DNA of 64,000 nt, from the NCBI RefSeq assembly GCF_021502575.1, contig NZ_JAKFGN010000002.1, forward strand, positions 248,001 through 312,000, read 5' to 3'. The position numbers were made by a program, and so were the translations under genes. This document shows positions 45,269 to 58,770 of this stretch, piece after piece. This DNA comes from Bradyrhizobium sp. G127. GTDB lineage: Bacteria > Pseudomonadota > Alphaproteobacteria > Rhizobiales > Xanthobacteraceae. The notes beneath the pieces are model-generated. The model was given only the letters and a program-made list of their open reading frames with translations, ran no database searches and was not told the origin of the DNA. The stretch's first letter is position 1. Every line of letters starts with the position of its first letter.

Positions 45269-46690
45269 TCAGCGGTACGAAACGGCCTTGGCGGCGGCGA
45301 CGACTTCGGCCACCGTCGGCAGTGCGAGCTTTTCGAGATTGGCCGCATACGGCATCGGCACGTCCTTGCCCGACACGCGCGCCACCGGAGCGTCGAGGTA
45401 GTCGAACGCGTTCTCCATGATCCGCGCCGCGATTTCCGCGCCGACGCCGGACTGCTGCCAGCCTTCCTCGACAACGACAGCGCGCGACGTCTTCTTCACC
45501 GAATTGATGATGGCCTCGGTGTCCATCGGACGCAGCGTGCGAAGATCAATGACTTCGGCCTCGATGCCTTCCTTGGCCAGCTCTTCGGCTGCGCTCAGCG
45601 CGTAGGTCATGCCGTTCGACCACGCGATCAGGGTGACGTCCTTGCCCGCGCGTGCGATGCGCGCCTTGCCGATCGGAACGACATAGTCGTCGAGCTTCGG
45701 CACGTCGCCGGAGTGCCCGTAGAGGATTTCGTTTTCGAGGAAGATCACCGGATTGGGATCGCGGATCGCGGCTTTCAGCAGGCCCTTTGCATCGGCGGCA
45801 GAATATGGCGTCACGACCTTCAGGCCGGGGATCTGCGAGTACCAGGCCGAGTAATCCTGGCTGTGCTGGGCGGCGACGCGCGCCGCGGCACCGTTCGGAC
45901 CGCGGAACACGATCGAGCAGCCCATCTGGCCGCCGGACATGTAGAGCGTCTTCGCCGCCGAGTTGATGATCTGGTCGATCGCCTGCATGGCGAAGTTGAA
46001 AGTCATGAATTCGACGATCGGTTTCAGTCCGGCCATCGCCGCGCCGATGCCGACGCCGGCAAAGCCGTGCTCGGTGATCGGCGTATCGATCACGCGCTTG
46101 TCGCCGAACTCCTGCAACAGGCCCTGCGTGATCTTGTAGGCGCCCTGATACTCCGCGACCTCTTCGCCCATCACGAACACATCGCCGTCGCGGCGCATTT
46201 CCTCGGCCATGGCGTCGCGCAGCGCTTCGCGCACGGTCATCTTCACCATCTCCGTGCCGGGCGGCACTTCGGGGTCCGGCTCGACCGGGGCCACTGGGGC
46301 TGCGACGGCGGGCGGCGCACTGATCTGGGGCTTGCCTTCCCCGACGGGTGAGCGGGACTCTTCAACCTCCTGCTTAACTGTAACGCTGGGTTCAGGGGCC
46401 TTGGCCGCAGCGGCCGCCGGAGCTTTAACGAGATCGGCGGCGCTTTCGCCGTCGCTCAGGATGGTTGCGATCGGCGTGTTCACCGCGACGTCGTTGGTGC
46501 CTTCCGCGACCAGGATCTTGCCGAGCGTGCCTTCGTCGGTCGCCTCGACCTCCATCGTGGCTTTGTCGGTCTCGATCTCGGCGATGACATCGCCGGACTT
46601 GACGGTTTCACCCTCCTTCTTGAGCCATTTGGAAAGGTTGCCCTTCTCCATGGTGGGCGAAAGCGCGGGCATCAGAACTTGAATCGGCAT
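45269..46690 (-). CDS. pdhB: Pyruvate dehydrogenase E1 beta subunit with lipoyl domain
   Basis: A 473-residue E1-beta. It carries an N-terminal lipoyl domain (1-80) nearly identical to that of the E2 ([14 protein letters not shown]), then a linker rich in Ala/Pro/Val (about 90-140) and the transketolase-type beta domain ([39 protein letters not shown]). The extra lipoyl domain is a known trait of alphaproteobacterial E1-beta. Lies 44 bp downstream of pdhA. Confidence 0.96.
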   Translation of the reverse strand: MPIQVLMPALSPTMEKGNLSKWLKKEGETVKSGDVIAEIETDKATMEVEATDEGTLGKILVAEGTNDVAVNTPIATILSDGESAADLVKAPAAAAAKAPEPSVTVKQEVEESRSPVGEGKPQISAPPAVAAPVAPVEPDPEVPPGTEMVKMTVREALRDAMAEEMRRDGDVFVMGEEVAEYQGAYKITQGLLQEFGDKRVIDTPITEHGFAGVGIGAAMAGLKPIVEFMTFNFAMQAIDQIINSAAKTLYMSGGQMGCSIVFRGPNGAAARVAAQHSQDYSAWYSQIPGLKVVTPYSAADAKGLLKAAIRDPNPVIFLENEILYGHSGDVPKLDDYVVPIGKARIARAGKDVTLIAWSNGMTYALSAAEELAKEGIEAEVIDLRTLRPMDTEAIINSVKKTSRAVVVEEGWQQSGVGAEIAARIMENAFDYLDAPVARVSGKDVPMPYAANLEKLALPTVAEVVAAAKAVSYR

Positions 46691-46734
46691 GGTCGCTCCG
46701 GACGTATTCTTCTCAATGCGCAGGCTGCGCGCGC

Positions 46735-47772
46735 TTATCGGTAAATGTCAGTGTAAAGCTCGGACGCGTCCGGCTCCGGCGTGTGCTGCGCGAAATCCGC
46801 CGCGGCGTTGACAATCTCGCGCACTTCCGCGTCGACCGACTTCAAATCCTGCTCGCTCACCTTGAGTTCAAGCAGCCGCTGGCGCACCTGCTCGATCGGA
46901 TCGCTGTCGTGGCGCACCTTGTCCACTTCCTCGCGGGTCCGGTACTTGGCGGGGTCCGACATCGAATGTCCGCGATAACGATAAGTCTGCATCTCGAGGA
47001 TGAAGGGCCCGTTGCCTTCGCGGCACCACTGCACGGCCTTGTCGCCCGCGGCCTTCACGGCGCGGACGTCCATGCCGTCGACCTGTTCGCCCGGAATGTT
47101 GAACGACGCGCCGCGCTTGGAGAAATCGGTCTGCGCCGACGAGCGGGTCACCGAAGTGCCCATCGCGTAGCGGTTGTTCTCGATGACGTAGATCACGGGG
47201 AGCTTCCACAGCTCCGCCATGTTGAAGCTTTCGTAGACCTGACCCTGGTTGGCCGCGCCATCGCCGAAATAGGCGATGCTGACGTTCTTGTTGCCGCGAT
47301 AGCGGTTGGCGAAAGCCAGACCCGTGCCGAGTGGAACCTGCGCGCCGACGATGCCGTGACCGCCGAAGAAATTCTTCTCCTTGCTGAACATGTGCATGGA
47401 GCCGCCCTTGCCCTTGGAATAGCCGGCTTCACGTCCAGTCAGCTCGGCCATCACGCCCTTTGGGTCCATGCCGCAGGCCAGCATGTGGCCGTGGTCGCGG
47501 TAGCTGGTAATGATCTGGTCGCCCTGCTCGAGGGACATCTGCATGCCCACCACGACCGCTTCCTGGCCGATATAGAGATGGCAGAAACCGCCAATCGCGC
47601 CCATTCCGTAAAGCTGGCCCGCTTTCTCCTCGAAGCGGCGGATCAACATCATCTCGCGAAAAGCGTGAAGCTCCTGCTCCTTGGTGAACGTCAGCGTGTT
47701 GGGATGGCGGGAGCCGTTGCCGGTGCCTTGGCCCGCATTTGGAGCTGCGGCGCTTTTCTTTGGTGAGGCCAT
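46735..47772 (-). CDS. pdhA: Pyruvate dehydrogenase E1 alpha subunit
   Basis: A 345-residue E1-alpha. The thiamine diphosphate motif runs [19 protein letters not shown]; other landmarks are [15 protein letters not shown], the phosphorylation-loop-like [16 protein letters not shown] and a short N-terminal Ala/Gly-rich tail. It decarboxylates pyruvate and loads the lipoyl arms with pdhB. First gene of pdhABC, 203 bp downstream of ftsB. Confidence 0.96.
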   Translation of the reverse strand: MASPKKSAAAPNAGQGTGNGSRHPNTLTFTKEQELHAFREMMLIRRFEEKAGQLYGMGAIGGFCHLYIGQEAVVVGMQMSLEQGDQIITSYRDHGHMLACGMDPKGVMAELTGREAGYSKGKGGSMHMFSKEKNFFGGHGIVGAQVPLGTGLAFANRYRGNKNVSIAYFGDGAANQGQVYESFNMAELWKLPVIYVIENNRYAMGTSVTRSSAQTDFSKRGASFNIPGEQVDGMDVRAVKAAGDKAVQWCREGNGPFILEMQTYRYRGHSMSDPAKYRTREEVDKVRHDSDPIEQVRQRLLELKVSEQDLKSVDAEVREIVNAAADFAQHTPEPDASELYTDIYR

Positions 47773-47975
47773 GTCATGTCCGGATGAGAGAGCGGATACG
47801 ATCCTCTCTACTCCAACTCACATCACCATGAAAGCATTGCCTGTGCTGCAAATTCGCGCGTCTATGACGCAATGCAGCGAACGCAATTTTAAAATCCAAA
47901 GCGAACGATTTTTGAAATTTGAAACCTGATGTCGCGGTTCGCAAGGGAGCGCGCCACGAACTTCGGCTTAGAACA

Positions 47976-48293
47976 TCAGTTCGGACCGATCATCCGGACC
48001 ACATCACGCGGATGTACGTAATCGAGCTGATAACGGGCGCGTTCGTCGAGCATATCGGGATCGACGCGGTCGGAGCGAAGCAGCGCCACGCGCTGATCGG
48101 CCGCAATGCGTTCGGCCTTGAGCCGCGCCAGTTCCGCCGTCAGTTGCACGATCTCTTGATCGAGATCCTGCCGTGCATTCAGCCCGTACTTGCCGGTGTA
48201 GGCATTGACGCCAAAATAGGCGATCAGCGCCGCCGCGATCGCGTAGAGCGCGAGGCCGGTCATGACGGCTTTGAGTCGGGAGCGTGAAACCAT
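47976..48293 (-). CDS. ftsB: Septum formation initiator protein (FtsB/DivIC family)
   Basis: A 105-residue bitopic protein. One membrane helix (about 11-30, VMTGLALYAIAAALIAYFGV) is followed by a coiled coil (about 42-75, DQEIVQLTAELARLKAERI) and a short conserved end (ARYQLDYVHPRDVVRM). This is the usual alphaproteobacterial FtsB homologue, found between eno and pdhA. It works with FtsL/FtsQ in the divisome. Confidence 0.88.
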   Translation of the reverse strand: MVSRSRLKAVMTGLALYAIAAALIAYFGVNAYTGKYGLNARQDLDQEIVQLTAELARLKAERIAADQRVALLRSDRVDPDMLDERARYQLDYVHPRDVVRMIGPN

Positions 48294-48355
48294 GCCGCAC
48301 GATGCGACAGCGCGGTTAATCGAGTGCTAACAACCGCGCTGCCGTCACGCTGGTG

Positions 48356-48907
48356 TCATTTCTTCAGGCGATCGACCCAGGCCGCGAACGCGTCGATGTA
48401 GGCCTTCATCACCTTCTCAAGGGCTTCCGTTGTCAGATTGCCCTTGTCGTCGAAGGCGGTGCCGATCCCGTTCAAGTAGATTTCCGGCTGCTGCATGATC
48501 GGGCCGGAAATACCTGGCAGAATGGTTTTCAAGTGCATGGCCGCCGCTACGCCACCCAGCGGTCCGGGGGAATTGGCCACGATCCCGGTCGGCTTGCCGT
48601 TGAAAGAGCTTTTGCCATAGGGACGCGATCCGACGTCGATGGCATTCTTAAGGACGCCGGGAACGGACCGGTTGTATTCCGGCGTCACGAACAGCACCGC
48701 GTCGGACTTCTGAATCGTTTCGCGAAACGTCACCCAGTCCGCCGAGGGGGGCGCTTCCAGATCCTGATTGAAGAACGACAGACCGTGCAAGGTCACGATC
48801 TCAAGCTTCAGCGACGATGGAGCAAGCTTGGCGAACGCATTGGCGATCTTGAGGGAAAACGACTCCTTGCGGAGGCTGCCGACAATGACGGCGACGGAAT
48901 GGGCCAT
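48356..48907 (-). CDS. NADPH-dependent FMN reductase family protein
   Basis: A 183-residue flavodoxin-like protein. The FMN phosphate loop is VAVIVGSLRKESFSLKIANAF (read as two parts), with the family motif VLFVTPEYNRSVPGVLKNAID and GGVAAAMHLKTILPGISG. It resembles YieF/ChrR-type quinone or chromate reductases. It is an extra gene between eno and ftsB, on the same strand. Confidence 0.9.
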   Translation of the reverse strand: MAHSVAVIVGSLRKESFSLKIANAFAKLAPSSLKLEIVTLHGLSFFNQDLEAPPSADWVTFRETIQKSDAVLFVTPEYNRSVPGVLKNAIDVGSRPYGKSSFNGKPTGIVANSPGPLGGVAAAMHLKTILPGISGPIMQQPEIYLNGIGTAFDDKGNLTTEALEKVMKAYIDAFAAWVDRLKK

Positions 48908-49018
48908 GAGACGATCCTTTCAACGACTGCAAATCGAGCGCGCAAGACGCCGGATTAGCGTCGCCGTCAAAAGGATGCAAGTGCATTAAATTCAGGCCGC
49001 ACGCTCATCCGACTCAAA

Positions 49019-50143
49019 TCACCCAAGCACGTCGTCGTTATGCTGCCCCAGGTGCGGCGCGCCGGAATGCGGATGCGGGCGCTGACCATCGAATGAAATC
49101 GGCAATCCGATGACCGGCAACCCGCTTCCCGGCAGCACGCGAAGCAGATCGGACGCCTTGAATTGTTCGGTCTGCTCAAGTTCCGCAATGGTGTTGACCG
49201 GACTGCACGGCACGCCGACCGCCTCGAACCTGGCCAGCCACTCGGCCCGTGTCTTTGTCAGCAGCACCGGCTTCATCAGTCCCAGCAAAGCCTCGCGATG
49301 CAAGAAGCGATCCCTGCCCCGCGCGAACCGCGGGTCTGTCGCCCATTCCGGAAATCCGAGCGCCGCTGCGAGCTTGTGAAACAGCCGGTCGTAACCGGCG
49401 GCGATCACCATCGGACGGTCGGCGGTCTCGAATACCTGATACGGCACGATGGTCGGCGTCGCGGCACCCGTGCGCGGCGAGAGTTCCTGGGTGACGTGAT
49501 AGGTCGCCAGCGACGAATCCACCCATGATGCGGCGCTGTCGAGCAGCGAGGTATCGATCACGCATCCTTGGCCGGTGACGTGGCGCTGCTGAAGCGCCGC
49601 AAGCGCGCCGATCACGCACCACTGCGCAGTGGCCTTGTCGTTGATGGCGGGCGCGCAGAAGGTCGGCGGGTCTTCGTGACGGCCGGTCTGCATCATCACG
49701 CCGCCGAACGCCTGCAACAGCGGATCGAAGCCCGGCGCTTTCGACAACGGCCCCTTCGGCCCGAACGCCCAGATCGAGCAATAGATCAGCCGCGGGTTGA
49801 GCGCGCGCATGTCGCCGGGGCCGATGCCGAGATCGTTGACCACGCCGGAGCGCAGATTCTGGATCAGGATGTCGGCGCCGCGCACCAGGGTCTTGAGCTT
49901 CTCGATGCCGGCGGCATCCTTCATGTCGATGGTCACCGAGCGCTTGTTGCGGTTGGTGATGTGGAACATGATCGAGGCCTCCTCGATAAACGGCGGCCCC
50001 CAGCCGCGCGCATCGTCGCCGCCGTCGGGCTTCTCGATCTTGATCACGTCGGCACCCATGTCCGCCATGATTGCGCCGGCCAGCGGACCGGCGAGCGCCT
50101 GTCCGATTTCAATGACTTTGATTCCGGCGAGCGGACCCTGCAT
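49019..50143 (-). CDS. CaiB/BaiF family (class III) CoA transferase
   Basis: A 374-residue class III CoA transferase. The N-terminal GIKVIEIGQALAGPLAGAIMADMGADVIKIE and GWGPPFIEEASIMFHITNRNKRSV (read as motifs), the conserved RSGVVNDLGIGPGDM with the catalytic-Asp region and the GRHEDPPTF substitution of the usual GR-x-x-PP are visible. I use the ATG at 50143; a GTG one codon upstream is possible. The CoA substrate is unknown. Confidence 0.9.
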   Translation of the reverse strand: MQGPLAGIKVIEIGQALAGPLAGAIMADMGADVIKIEKPDGGDDARGWGPPFIEEASIMFHITNRNKRSVTIDMKDAAGIEKLKTLVRGADILIQNLRSGVVNDLGIGPGDMRALNPRLIYCSIWAFGPKGPLSKAPGFDPLLQAFGGVMMQTGRHEDPPTFCAPAINDKATAQWCVIGALAALQQRHVTGQGCVIDTSLLDSAASWVDSSLATYHVTQELSPRTGAATPTIVPYQVFETADRPMVIAAGYDRLFHKLAAALGFPEWATDPRFARGRDRFLHREALLGLMKPVLLTKTRAEWLARFEAVGVPCSPVNTIAELEQTEQFKASDLLRVLPGSGLPVIGLPISFDGQRPHPHSGAPHLGQHNDDVLG

Positions 50144-50277
50144 CACATCGTCTCCTGCGCCGGTGGAATCCCGGCTTGCACCAAGTCAAGCGGCGACGGC
50201 CTGCCAAGGCAAGCCGTCAGTTGCTCACAGAAATGAAATGCAGCGATGCTCCGGCGTCACTTCCGGCGCAAAGCAAT

Positions 50278-51585
<1,308 letters not shown>

Positions 51586-51701
51586 TTAAGGATTTGGGGC
51601 AGCTTCTACAGGAACGCGCCGCGCTGGAAAAGGCCGGGCGAAGCTCTTGATCCCGTGACGTTTTGATCAGGAATGGCTATCAGAGGGCAACGGAGACACC
51701 C

Positions 51702-52181
51702 ATGTCCAGAAAGCCCCGCATCAGCAAGGCCGCTGCGCAGTCCCTGCAACTCGGTCATCAGGTCGAAACCCCGGCCTCGCCCGACCAGGCCAAAGTCGAC
51801 CGCGTGCCCAACCCGCATCCCGGCACGGATTATCTGGTGCGTTTTGTGGCGCCCGAATTCACGACGCTGTGCCCGATCACCGGCCAGCCCGATTTCGCTC
51901 ACCTTGTGATTGATTATGTGCCCGGCCAGTGGCTGGTCGAGTCCAAGGCCTTGAAGCTCTATCTCACCAGCTTCCGCAACCACGGCGGCTTCCATGAGGA
52001 ATGCACCATCTCCATTGCCAAGCGGCTGGTGAAGGAGATCAAGCCGCGCTGGCTGCGGATCGGTGGCTACTGGTATCCGCGCGGCGGCATTCCCATCGAT
52101 GTGTTCTGGCAGACCGGAAAACTGCCGGGCGGCGTCTGGGTGCCCGATCAGGGTGTCGCGCCCTATCGCGGGCGGGGCTAG
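51702..52181 (+). CDS. queF: NADPH-dependent 7-cyano-7-deazaguanine (preQ0) reductase
   Basis: A 159-residue unimodular QueF that reduces preQ0 to preQ1 for queuosine. The active-site cysteine is Cys57 in [15 protein letters not shown] with Asp64, and the QueF motif [17 protein letters not shown] follows, with the conserved Glu in HEECT. Overlaps the convergent MFS gene by 4 bp. No preQ1 riboswitch could be recognised in the leader. Confidence 0.95.
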   Translation: MSRKPRISKAAAQSLQLGHQVETPASPDQAKVDRVPNPHPGTDYLVRFVAPEFTTLCPITGQPDFAHLVIDYVPGQWLVESKALKLYLTSFRNHGGFHEECTISIAKRLVKEIKPRWLRIGGYWYPRGGIPIDVFWQTGKLPGGVWVPDQGVAPYRGRG

Positions 52182-53356
52182 GCGGGAGCGCTTCGGTCGG
52201 GCGGCAGGCGGTTCAACAGCCATGCCGCCGTCACGCCGCTGACGAGCATGATAGTCCCGCTCAGCGACAGCGTGAACAGTGTGCCGAAATGCGCGAGCGC
52301 GAAACCGTAGACGATGGGGCCAGCCGCCTGCCCCATGAAGAAGCAGAAGGCATGCAGCGACATCGCCGACGCCCTCGCCTCCGGCGCGAGATCGCTGGAG
52401 AACACCTGCAGCGAGCCGTGGAAGCTGTAGAAGCCAATCCCCATCAGCAGGAAGCAGATAGCCTGCACCCTCCAGTCCGGTCCCAGCGCGACGATGACGA
52501 ACTGAATCGTCACCACCAGTGCGCCGCCGATCATCAGCGCCTTGACGCCGAAAGCCGCCAGCATCCGCGACACCGTCACCGTATAGATTAGACCACCGAT
52601 GGCGAAAACAGCGATAATCACCCCGGGAATGGACGCCCGCGTTTCCCCCAGTTCGAACAGCAACGCCGCCACGAACGGGAAGAATCCGAACACGAGAAGC
52701 CCGTTGAAGAACACTGCCGCAAAACAGATTCGCGCCTTTGGATTGCCGATGATCGTGCGGTAGCCGCGCTTGAGCGCTGAGAAGTTCACCGCCTGTTTCG
52801 CGTGGGTGACTCCGCCGCGCCGGAAACCGAGCCAGACCGCAACGGATGCGAACACCATCAGCAGGCCCAGTACGGTGAGGACGCCGCGCCAGCCAAGGAA
52901 GTCGCCGATGACACCCGACGCCGTCGCGCCGAGTAGATTGCCCGCCATGGCGCCGGACAGCAGACGGCCCAGCGCCACCTGCCGCCGCTCCAGCGGCACG
53001 AGATCGGACGCCAGCCCCATCGCGACCGGAAACGTACCACCGGCGGCGATGCCGCAGAGGATACGGGACAAGAACAGCATTTCGAATGACGCGGCCAGCG
53101 CGCCGGCGATGTTCGCGACCCCGAGCAGCGACAGGCAGACGATCAGGAGCCGCGGCTTGCCGAACACATCGGCCGCCGCACCGATAATCGGCTGGACGAT
53201 CGCAAATGTCAGCGCCATCGCGGTGGACAGGCTGGCCGCAGCCGCGATGCTGACTGCAAGGTCGGTCGACACCAGCGGCACAACCGGCTCCATCGCGCGC
53301 GACGACAGAGCCGAGGCGAAGGTCACCATAGCGATGACATTGAGGATTGGCAGCAT
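52178..53356 (-). CDS. MFS transporter
   Basis: A 392-residue major facilitator with about 12 spans. The loop 2-3 motif is [16 protein letters not shown] (GxxxDxxGxxR-like), and spans 4-5 contain [20 protein letters not shown]. This fits the drug:H+ antiporter-1 type (DHA1). Substrate unknown. It overlaps queF tail-to-tail by 4 bp and follows kdsA by 44 bp on the same strand. Confidence 0.9.
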   Translation of the reverse strand: MLPILNVIAMVTFASALSSRAMEPVVPLVSTDLAVSIAAAASLSTAMALTFAIVQPIIGAAADVFGKPRLLIVCLSLLGVANIAGALAASFEMLFLSRILCGIAAGGTFPVAMGLASDLVPLERRQVALGRLLSGAMAGNLLGATASGVIGDFLGWRGVLTVLGLLMVFASVAVWLGFRRGGVTHAKQAVNFSALKRGYRTIIGNPKARICFAAVFFNGLLVFGFFPFVAALLFELGETRASIPGVIIAVFAIGGLIYTVTVSRMLAAFGVKALMIGGALVVTIQFVIVALGPDWRVQAICFLLMGIGFYSFHGSLQVFSSDLAPEARASAMSLHAFCFFMGQAAGPIVYGFALAHFGTLFTLSLSGTIMLVSGVTAAWLLNRLPPDRSAPA

Positions 53357-53400
53357 CAGGACTTCATTCGTTCCTTTAACGCCGCGCCAGCCGGTTGGCT

Positions 53401-54252
53401 TTAGCGCGTCCCGCTCTTTGCAAGCGTGTCAAATGCCATGAGATTTTTCACCAGCGCCTCGAAATCCTTCAGCGGCACCATGTTGGGGCCGTCCGATGGC
53501 GCGTTGTCAGGATCGGGATGGGTCTCGATGAACACACCCGCGACACCGACCGCAACCGCCGCCCGCGCGAGCACCGGCACGAACTCACGCTCGCCGCCGC
53601 TCGAGGTGCCCTTGCCGCCGGGCTGCTGCACCGAATGGGTGGCGTCGAAGATCACCGGCGCGCCGGTGGTGCGTGCCAGGATCGGCAGCGCACGCATGTC
53701 GGAGACCAGGGTGTTGTAGCCAAACGACGCGCCGCGCTCGGTCACCAGCACATTGGCGTTGCCGCCACCGGTGATTTTGGCGACGACGTTGGCCATGTCC
53801 CAGGGTGCGAGGAATTGCCCCTTCTTGACATTGACCACCTTGCCGGTGGCCGCCGCCGCCAGCAGCAAATCAGTCTGGCGGCACAGGAACGCCGGAATTT
53901 GCAACACGTCCACCGCTTCGGCGACGCGCGCACACTGATCGATCTCGTGCACATCGGTCAGCACCGGCAATCCCAGCGACGAACGGATTTCGGCAAAGAT
54001 CGGCAGCGCGGTCTCAAGTCCGATGCCGCGCGCGGCGGACGCGCTGGTGCGGTTGGCCTTGTCGAATGAGGTCTTGTAGACCAGCCCGATGCCGAGACGC
54101 GCCGCGATCTCCTTCAGCGCCGACGCGGTCTCAAGCGCATGCGCGCGGCTTTCCAGTTGGCACGGCCCTGCGATCACCGCCAGCGGCAGCGCGTTGCCGA
54201 ATGTGACGTTGCCTGCGGACACCACCGGGGCTGCGGAGATCTTGGCGTTCAA
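53401..54252 (-). CDS. kdsA: 2-dehydro-3-deoxyphosphooctonate aldolase (KDO-8-P synthase)
   Basis: A 283-residue TIM-barrel enzyme joining arabinose 5-phosphate and PEP to make KDO-8-P for lipopolysaccharide. Motifs: [35 protein letters not shown] (read as [10 protein letters not shown]), [27 protein letters not shown] and [19 protein letters not shown]. The annotated start is a TTG at 54252 with AAGGA upstream; no better ATG fits. Confidence 0.95.
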   Translation of the reverse strand: MNAKISAAPVVSAGNVTFGNALPLAVIAGPCQLESRAHALETASALKEIAARLGIGLVYKTSFDKANRTSASAARGIGLETALPIFAEIRSSLGLPVLTDVHEIDQCARVAEAVDVLQIPAFLCRQTDLLLAAAATGKVVNVKKGQFLAPWDMANVVAKITGGGNANVLVTERGASFGYNTLVSDMRALPILARTTGAPVIFDATHSVQQPGGKGTSSGGEREFVPVLARAAVAVGVAGVFIETHPDPDNAPSDGPNMVPLKDFEALVKNLMAFDTLAKSGTR

Positions 54253-54318
54253 GAGATATCCTTTTCAGAAACCGGATTGACCATGCCGACCCGGGATGAA
54301 TCGATCAAGGGCGGGCCG

Positions 54319-55194
54319 TCAAATCCTGCCGGGAGCCTCGAATATCAGGGTTGCGCCGAAGGCGGCCTCGGGCGGAACAACGAGCCGCCCGACATGACGC
54401 CGGAACGCAATCCCGCCGTCCCTGAGCACGCGCGCGATACGGTCGATGTCCGGCGCCGCCAGACGTAGTCCTTTAATCGAGGCGCCCTCGCCGTCCAGTT
54501 TGGGCGTCACACCGAACTGATCGTGAAAGGCGACCGGCTCCATGATCTCGATATCGCCGCGCGGCGTATGCGCCGTCATGCCCATCGAACTCGCATGCAG
54601 ATCGCGGACGCCGGTGAATGCCTCCAGAAAAATGTGATGGTCGGCCGGATTGCCGGCAGCGAGAACCGCGCCGAGAACGCCGCTCGCGCCGTTGGCGTGT
54701 TGCTGATAGTCGGGCTTCCAGAACGCCGCCGGATTTTGCTGGCGGCAGGTGAAGAAGCCGGTGTGCGGCGATCGCGCATCCCTGGCGAAGACCAGCGAGA
54801 ATCCCACCGTCGTCGCGCTGCCGTCCGGCAATTTTGCCTCGCGGGAAAACGGCAGGGCCTGCGAGACGCCAATGCCGCTGCGGGCGAAATCGGCCACGTC
54901 GGCATTGCTGTCGGTGCTTTCCAGCACCAGCATCGAGAAGCCTTCGTCGCCGCGCGTGATCGCCTCGCGATTGGGACTGCCGAAGTGCTGTGACAGGCCG
55001 TCGTCGCCGAGCTTTTCAGGCTCGGCCACTGTCAGAATTTCGATGAAAAAGCCGGGAAACTGAACGACGTGGTTGTGCGTGCCCCACTGATGCCGGTTGC
55101 GCGCGCCAATCGTAAAGCCGGCGCGCCGATAGACGTCCGCTGCCGCATCGAGATCGCTAACGGCATGAACGATGTGATCGAGACCGCGAGGCAT
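54319..55194 (-). CDS. VOC family protein (glyoxalase-like domain)
   Basis: A 291-residue vicinal-oxygen-chelate protein. The N-terminal half begins MPRGLDHIVHAVSDLDAAAD with metal-ligand-type His, then GTHNHVVQFPGFFIEILTVA; the C-terminal half repeats a less conserved fold ending LIFEAPGRI. It fits the Glyoxalase_3 type. I chose the ATG at 55194; the open frame extends 60 codons upstream through the neighbouring gene's end. Substrate unknown. Confidence 0.85.
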   Translation of the reverse strand: MPRGLDHIVHAVSDLDAAADVYRRAGFTIGARNRHQWGTHNHVVQFPGFFIEILTVAEPEKLGDDGLSQHFGSPNREAITRGDEGFSMLVLESTDSNADVADFARSGIGVSQALPFSREAKLPDGSATTVGFSLVFARDARSPHTGFFTCRQQNPAAFWKPDYQQHANGASGVLGAVLAAGNPADHHIFLEAFTGVRDLHASSMGMTAHTPRGDIEIMEPVAFHDQFGVTPKLDGEGASIKGLRLAAPDIDRIARVLRDGGIAFRRHVGRLVVPPEAAFGATLIFEAPGRI

Positions 55195-55217
55195 GGCGAT
55201 TGCGCGAGATGCGCCCT

Positions 55218-55550
55218 TTACTTCACCGACGAGAACGCCGTCGGCACCAGGAACTGATTGACGATGTTGCCGACGATCTGACCGTCCTTCTCGGTCTCGG
55301 CGCGCGCGGAAATCCAAGCCGGGTCGGTCATGAACGCGGTCCACTTCGTTTCGCGGTCCGCCATCGAGTCCCATTCCAGAAAATACGTGAGTTCCTGATT
55401 GGATTCACCGACTGCGGTGGTGAAAAAGCCCGCCTGACGAATGCCATGCTTTTTCCAAAGCTCCAGCGTGGTGTTCTCAAACCGCTTCAGCAGATTGGGA
55501 AGACGACCCGGCAGGCAGCGATACACGCGCATCTCGTAAATCTTGCTCAT
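55218..55550 (-). CDS. NIPSNAP family protein
   Basis: A 110-residue ferredoxin-like dimeric alpha+beta barrel protein. The start MSKIYEMRVYRCLPGRLPNL and central YFLEWDSMADRETKWTAFMTDPAW-type segment match NIPSNAP. The ATG at 55550 has AGAGGTGA upstream. It lies 23 bp upstream of the VOC gene, probably as an operon, possibly for catabolism of an unknown compound. Confidence 0.85.
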   Translation of the reverse strand: MSKIYEMRVYRCLPGRLPNLLKRFENTTLELWKKHGIRQAGFFTTAVGESNQELTYFLEWDSMADRETKWTAFMTDPAWISARAETEKDGQIVGNIVNQFLVPTAFSSVK

Positions 55551-55678
55551 TTCACCTCTTCTTATTTTGAACCGGCGCATGGGCGGCACCGACTGTTGTT
55601 ATGCAGGTTCTCCCGGTCCGGCATATAGTGGCCTGCGCGAACGGTTATCAAGCGCTTCCCGCCGAACAGAGGCTTGTC

Positions 55679-56011
55679 ATGCGAACCATGTTGTTTTGCC
55701 AGATCGCTTTGGCAGCAGCTCTCTCGACGACAGTGCTGGCCCAGTCGACCGGCGTGCCCGGCGTCATCACCGGCGGCGCGGACGGCGTGACCTTCAACGG
55801 AAAGCCCGCGGCACGCCAGGGCGACACCACGAGCGACGGCAGCGCGATTGTGGAGGGATCGCCCAACGTCTTCATTAACGGCAGGCCCGCGGCGGTGCTC
55901 GGCGGCAGAACCGGATGCGGCGGCGTGGTGGTCGGAGGCGCTGGCGGAATCTATATCAACGGCAAGCCGGCGGCACGTACCGGCGACCAGACGTCGGGGT
56001 GTCCGAACTAA
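55679..56011 (+). CDS. Secreted PAAR-like repeat protein
   Basis: A 110-residue protein with a signal peptide (about 1-21, ending TTVLA before QSTG). The mature part is made of PAAR-type repeats: NGKPAARQGDTTSDGS, SPNVFINGRPAAVLGGRTGC and GGIYINGKPAARTGDQTSGC. Cys80 and Cys108 are present, but the histidines that bind zinc in T6SS spike-tip PAAR proteins are absent. No type VI genes are in the window. Upstream it diverges from the NIPSNAP gene. Confidence 0.75.
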   Translation: MRTMLFCQIALAAALSTTVLAQSTGVPGVITGGADGVTFNGKPAARQGDTTSDGSAIVEGSPNVFINGRPAAVLGGRTGCGGVVVGGAGGIYINGKPAARTGDQTSGCPN

Positions 56012-56026
56012 GGACGGCGCGTGCTC

Positions 56027-56848
56027 TTAGTTCGCAGCGTAACGATCGGTTGCGAGATTGAGATCGAAAGCCTCTTTCTCCTTGAGCCAGCGAATATCCC
56101 TGGTGGTGGACATTGCCTGCAGGATGGCCGGCGAAACGCCCATCCGCGTCATATATTCCAGAATCATCCCGGTGGTCTTTTGCGTGTCGGCAACGATATC
56201 GCGTCCGGCATCGGCCCCCTTTGGCGCTTCGGTCCTGAACTGGTGAACGCCCAAAGCCGAGCCGGGAAAGGCTTCGCGAACTTTTCCGCCGGCATAGGCG
56301 AACACGCAGGCGCTGGCGCAATAAGAGGCGCGCAGGCGTCCGTCCGCGTCGGCCGTCCCGACCATCGTCGTCAGTCCGCGCGATCGAATGACCTCGCCGA
56401 TGATCATAGCCTGATCGAGACGCCCGCCCGGCGACGACATCAGGACGAGGTCGCCCGGAACGAGTTTCGCTTCGTCCAATCTGTCGCGAAACCAGCTCGC
56501 GGCGGCGGCACCGATCTCCCCTTTGATGGCAAGCGCGCGAACTGATCGTCCGCCGATCTCGATCCGCACAACGGATGATGTCAGCGACGGTGAAAAATAC
56601 AGATCTTTCCAGTACGCCCAGGCTGATGGCGACGACAGGTCCTGATACGCGCGGCTGCCCCAGAGGCCAACGATCATGATCGCGAACAGCATCGATACAA
56701 GTGAACTGCGGCCGAGCCAGCGGCGACGGCCAGCCTCGGGCTGTGGAGCCGCTGGCTGATGCGGCGGCTGTTCAGCCGGAGGCTTTCCCCACGGCCCGGC
56801 CGGTTCACCGTTCGACGGGCCGGAAGGAGGTTTGATCTTGGGAATCAT
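56027..56848 (-). CDS. Membrane-anchored ClpP-fold protein (COG3904-like)
   Basis: A 273-residue protein. A Pro-rich cytoplasmic head (1-45) precedes one span (about 50-68, SSLVSMLFAIMIVGLWGSRA). The periplasmic domain has the crotonase/ClpP-like core: IKGEIGAAAASWFRDRL, LVLMSSPGGRLDQAMIIGEVI and SYCASACVFAYAGG with the candidate catalytic Ser, then a His in ALGVHQF. Activity and substrate are unknown. Convergent with the PAAR-like gene, 15 bp apart. Confidence 0.82.
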   Translation of the reverse strand: MIPKIKPPSGPSNGEPAGPWGKPPAEQPPHQPAAPQPEAGRRRWLGRSSLVSMLFAIMIVGLWGSRAYQDLSSPSAWAYWKDLYFSPSLTSSVVRIEIGGRSVRALAIKGEIGAAAASWFRDRLDEAKLVPGDLVLMSSPGGRLDQAMIIGEVIRSRGLTTMVGTADADGRLRASYCASACVFAYAGGKVREAFPGSALGVHQFRTEAPKGADAGRDIVADTQKTTGMILEYMTRMGVSPAILQAMSTTRDIRWLKEKEAFDLNLATDRYAAN

Positions 56849-56958
56849 GAGCAATCCGACAGCGTTCCCGGTAATTTCCGGAGACAGCTTATCTGGCGGC
56901 CGCGATCATTCAATGAAAGCCCGGCTGGATGAAAGCGCCGTAATGAGGGCTGGGGCTG

Positions 56959-58596
<1,638 letters not shown>

Positions 58597-58770
58597 CTAC
58601 CTTTATCTCCGCCGCTGCGATTCGCAAAATGAAACCCACGCGCACGCCGATAAATCGCGACGCTGTGGGTGACTTGGATATGTAAGTTTAGTCAGGCGCT
58701 TGGAAGACAATTCTAAGACTTGCAGACAAGCCGTTCACGCATGCCTGCAAGACTTGACGCGACACCCGAG

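Noticed and set aside
55679-56848. A type VI secretion element suggested by the PAAR repeats
   Set aside because: No VgrG, Hcp, Tss genes or toxin domains nearby, and the protein has a signal peptide; kept only as a PAAR-like protein.
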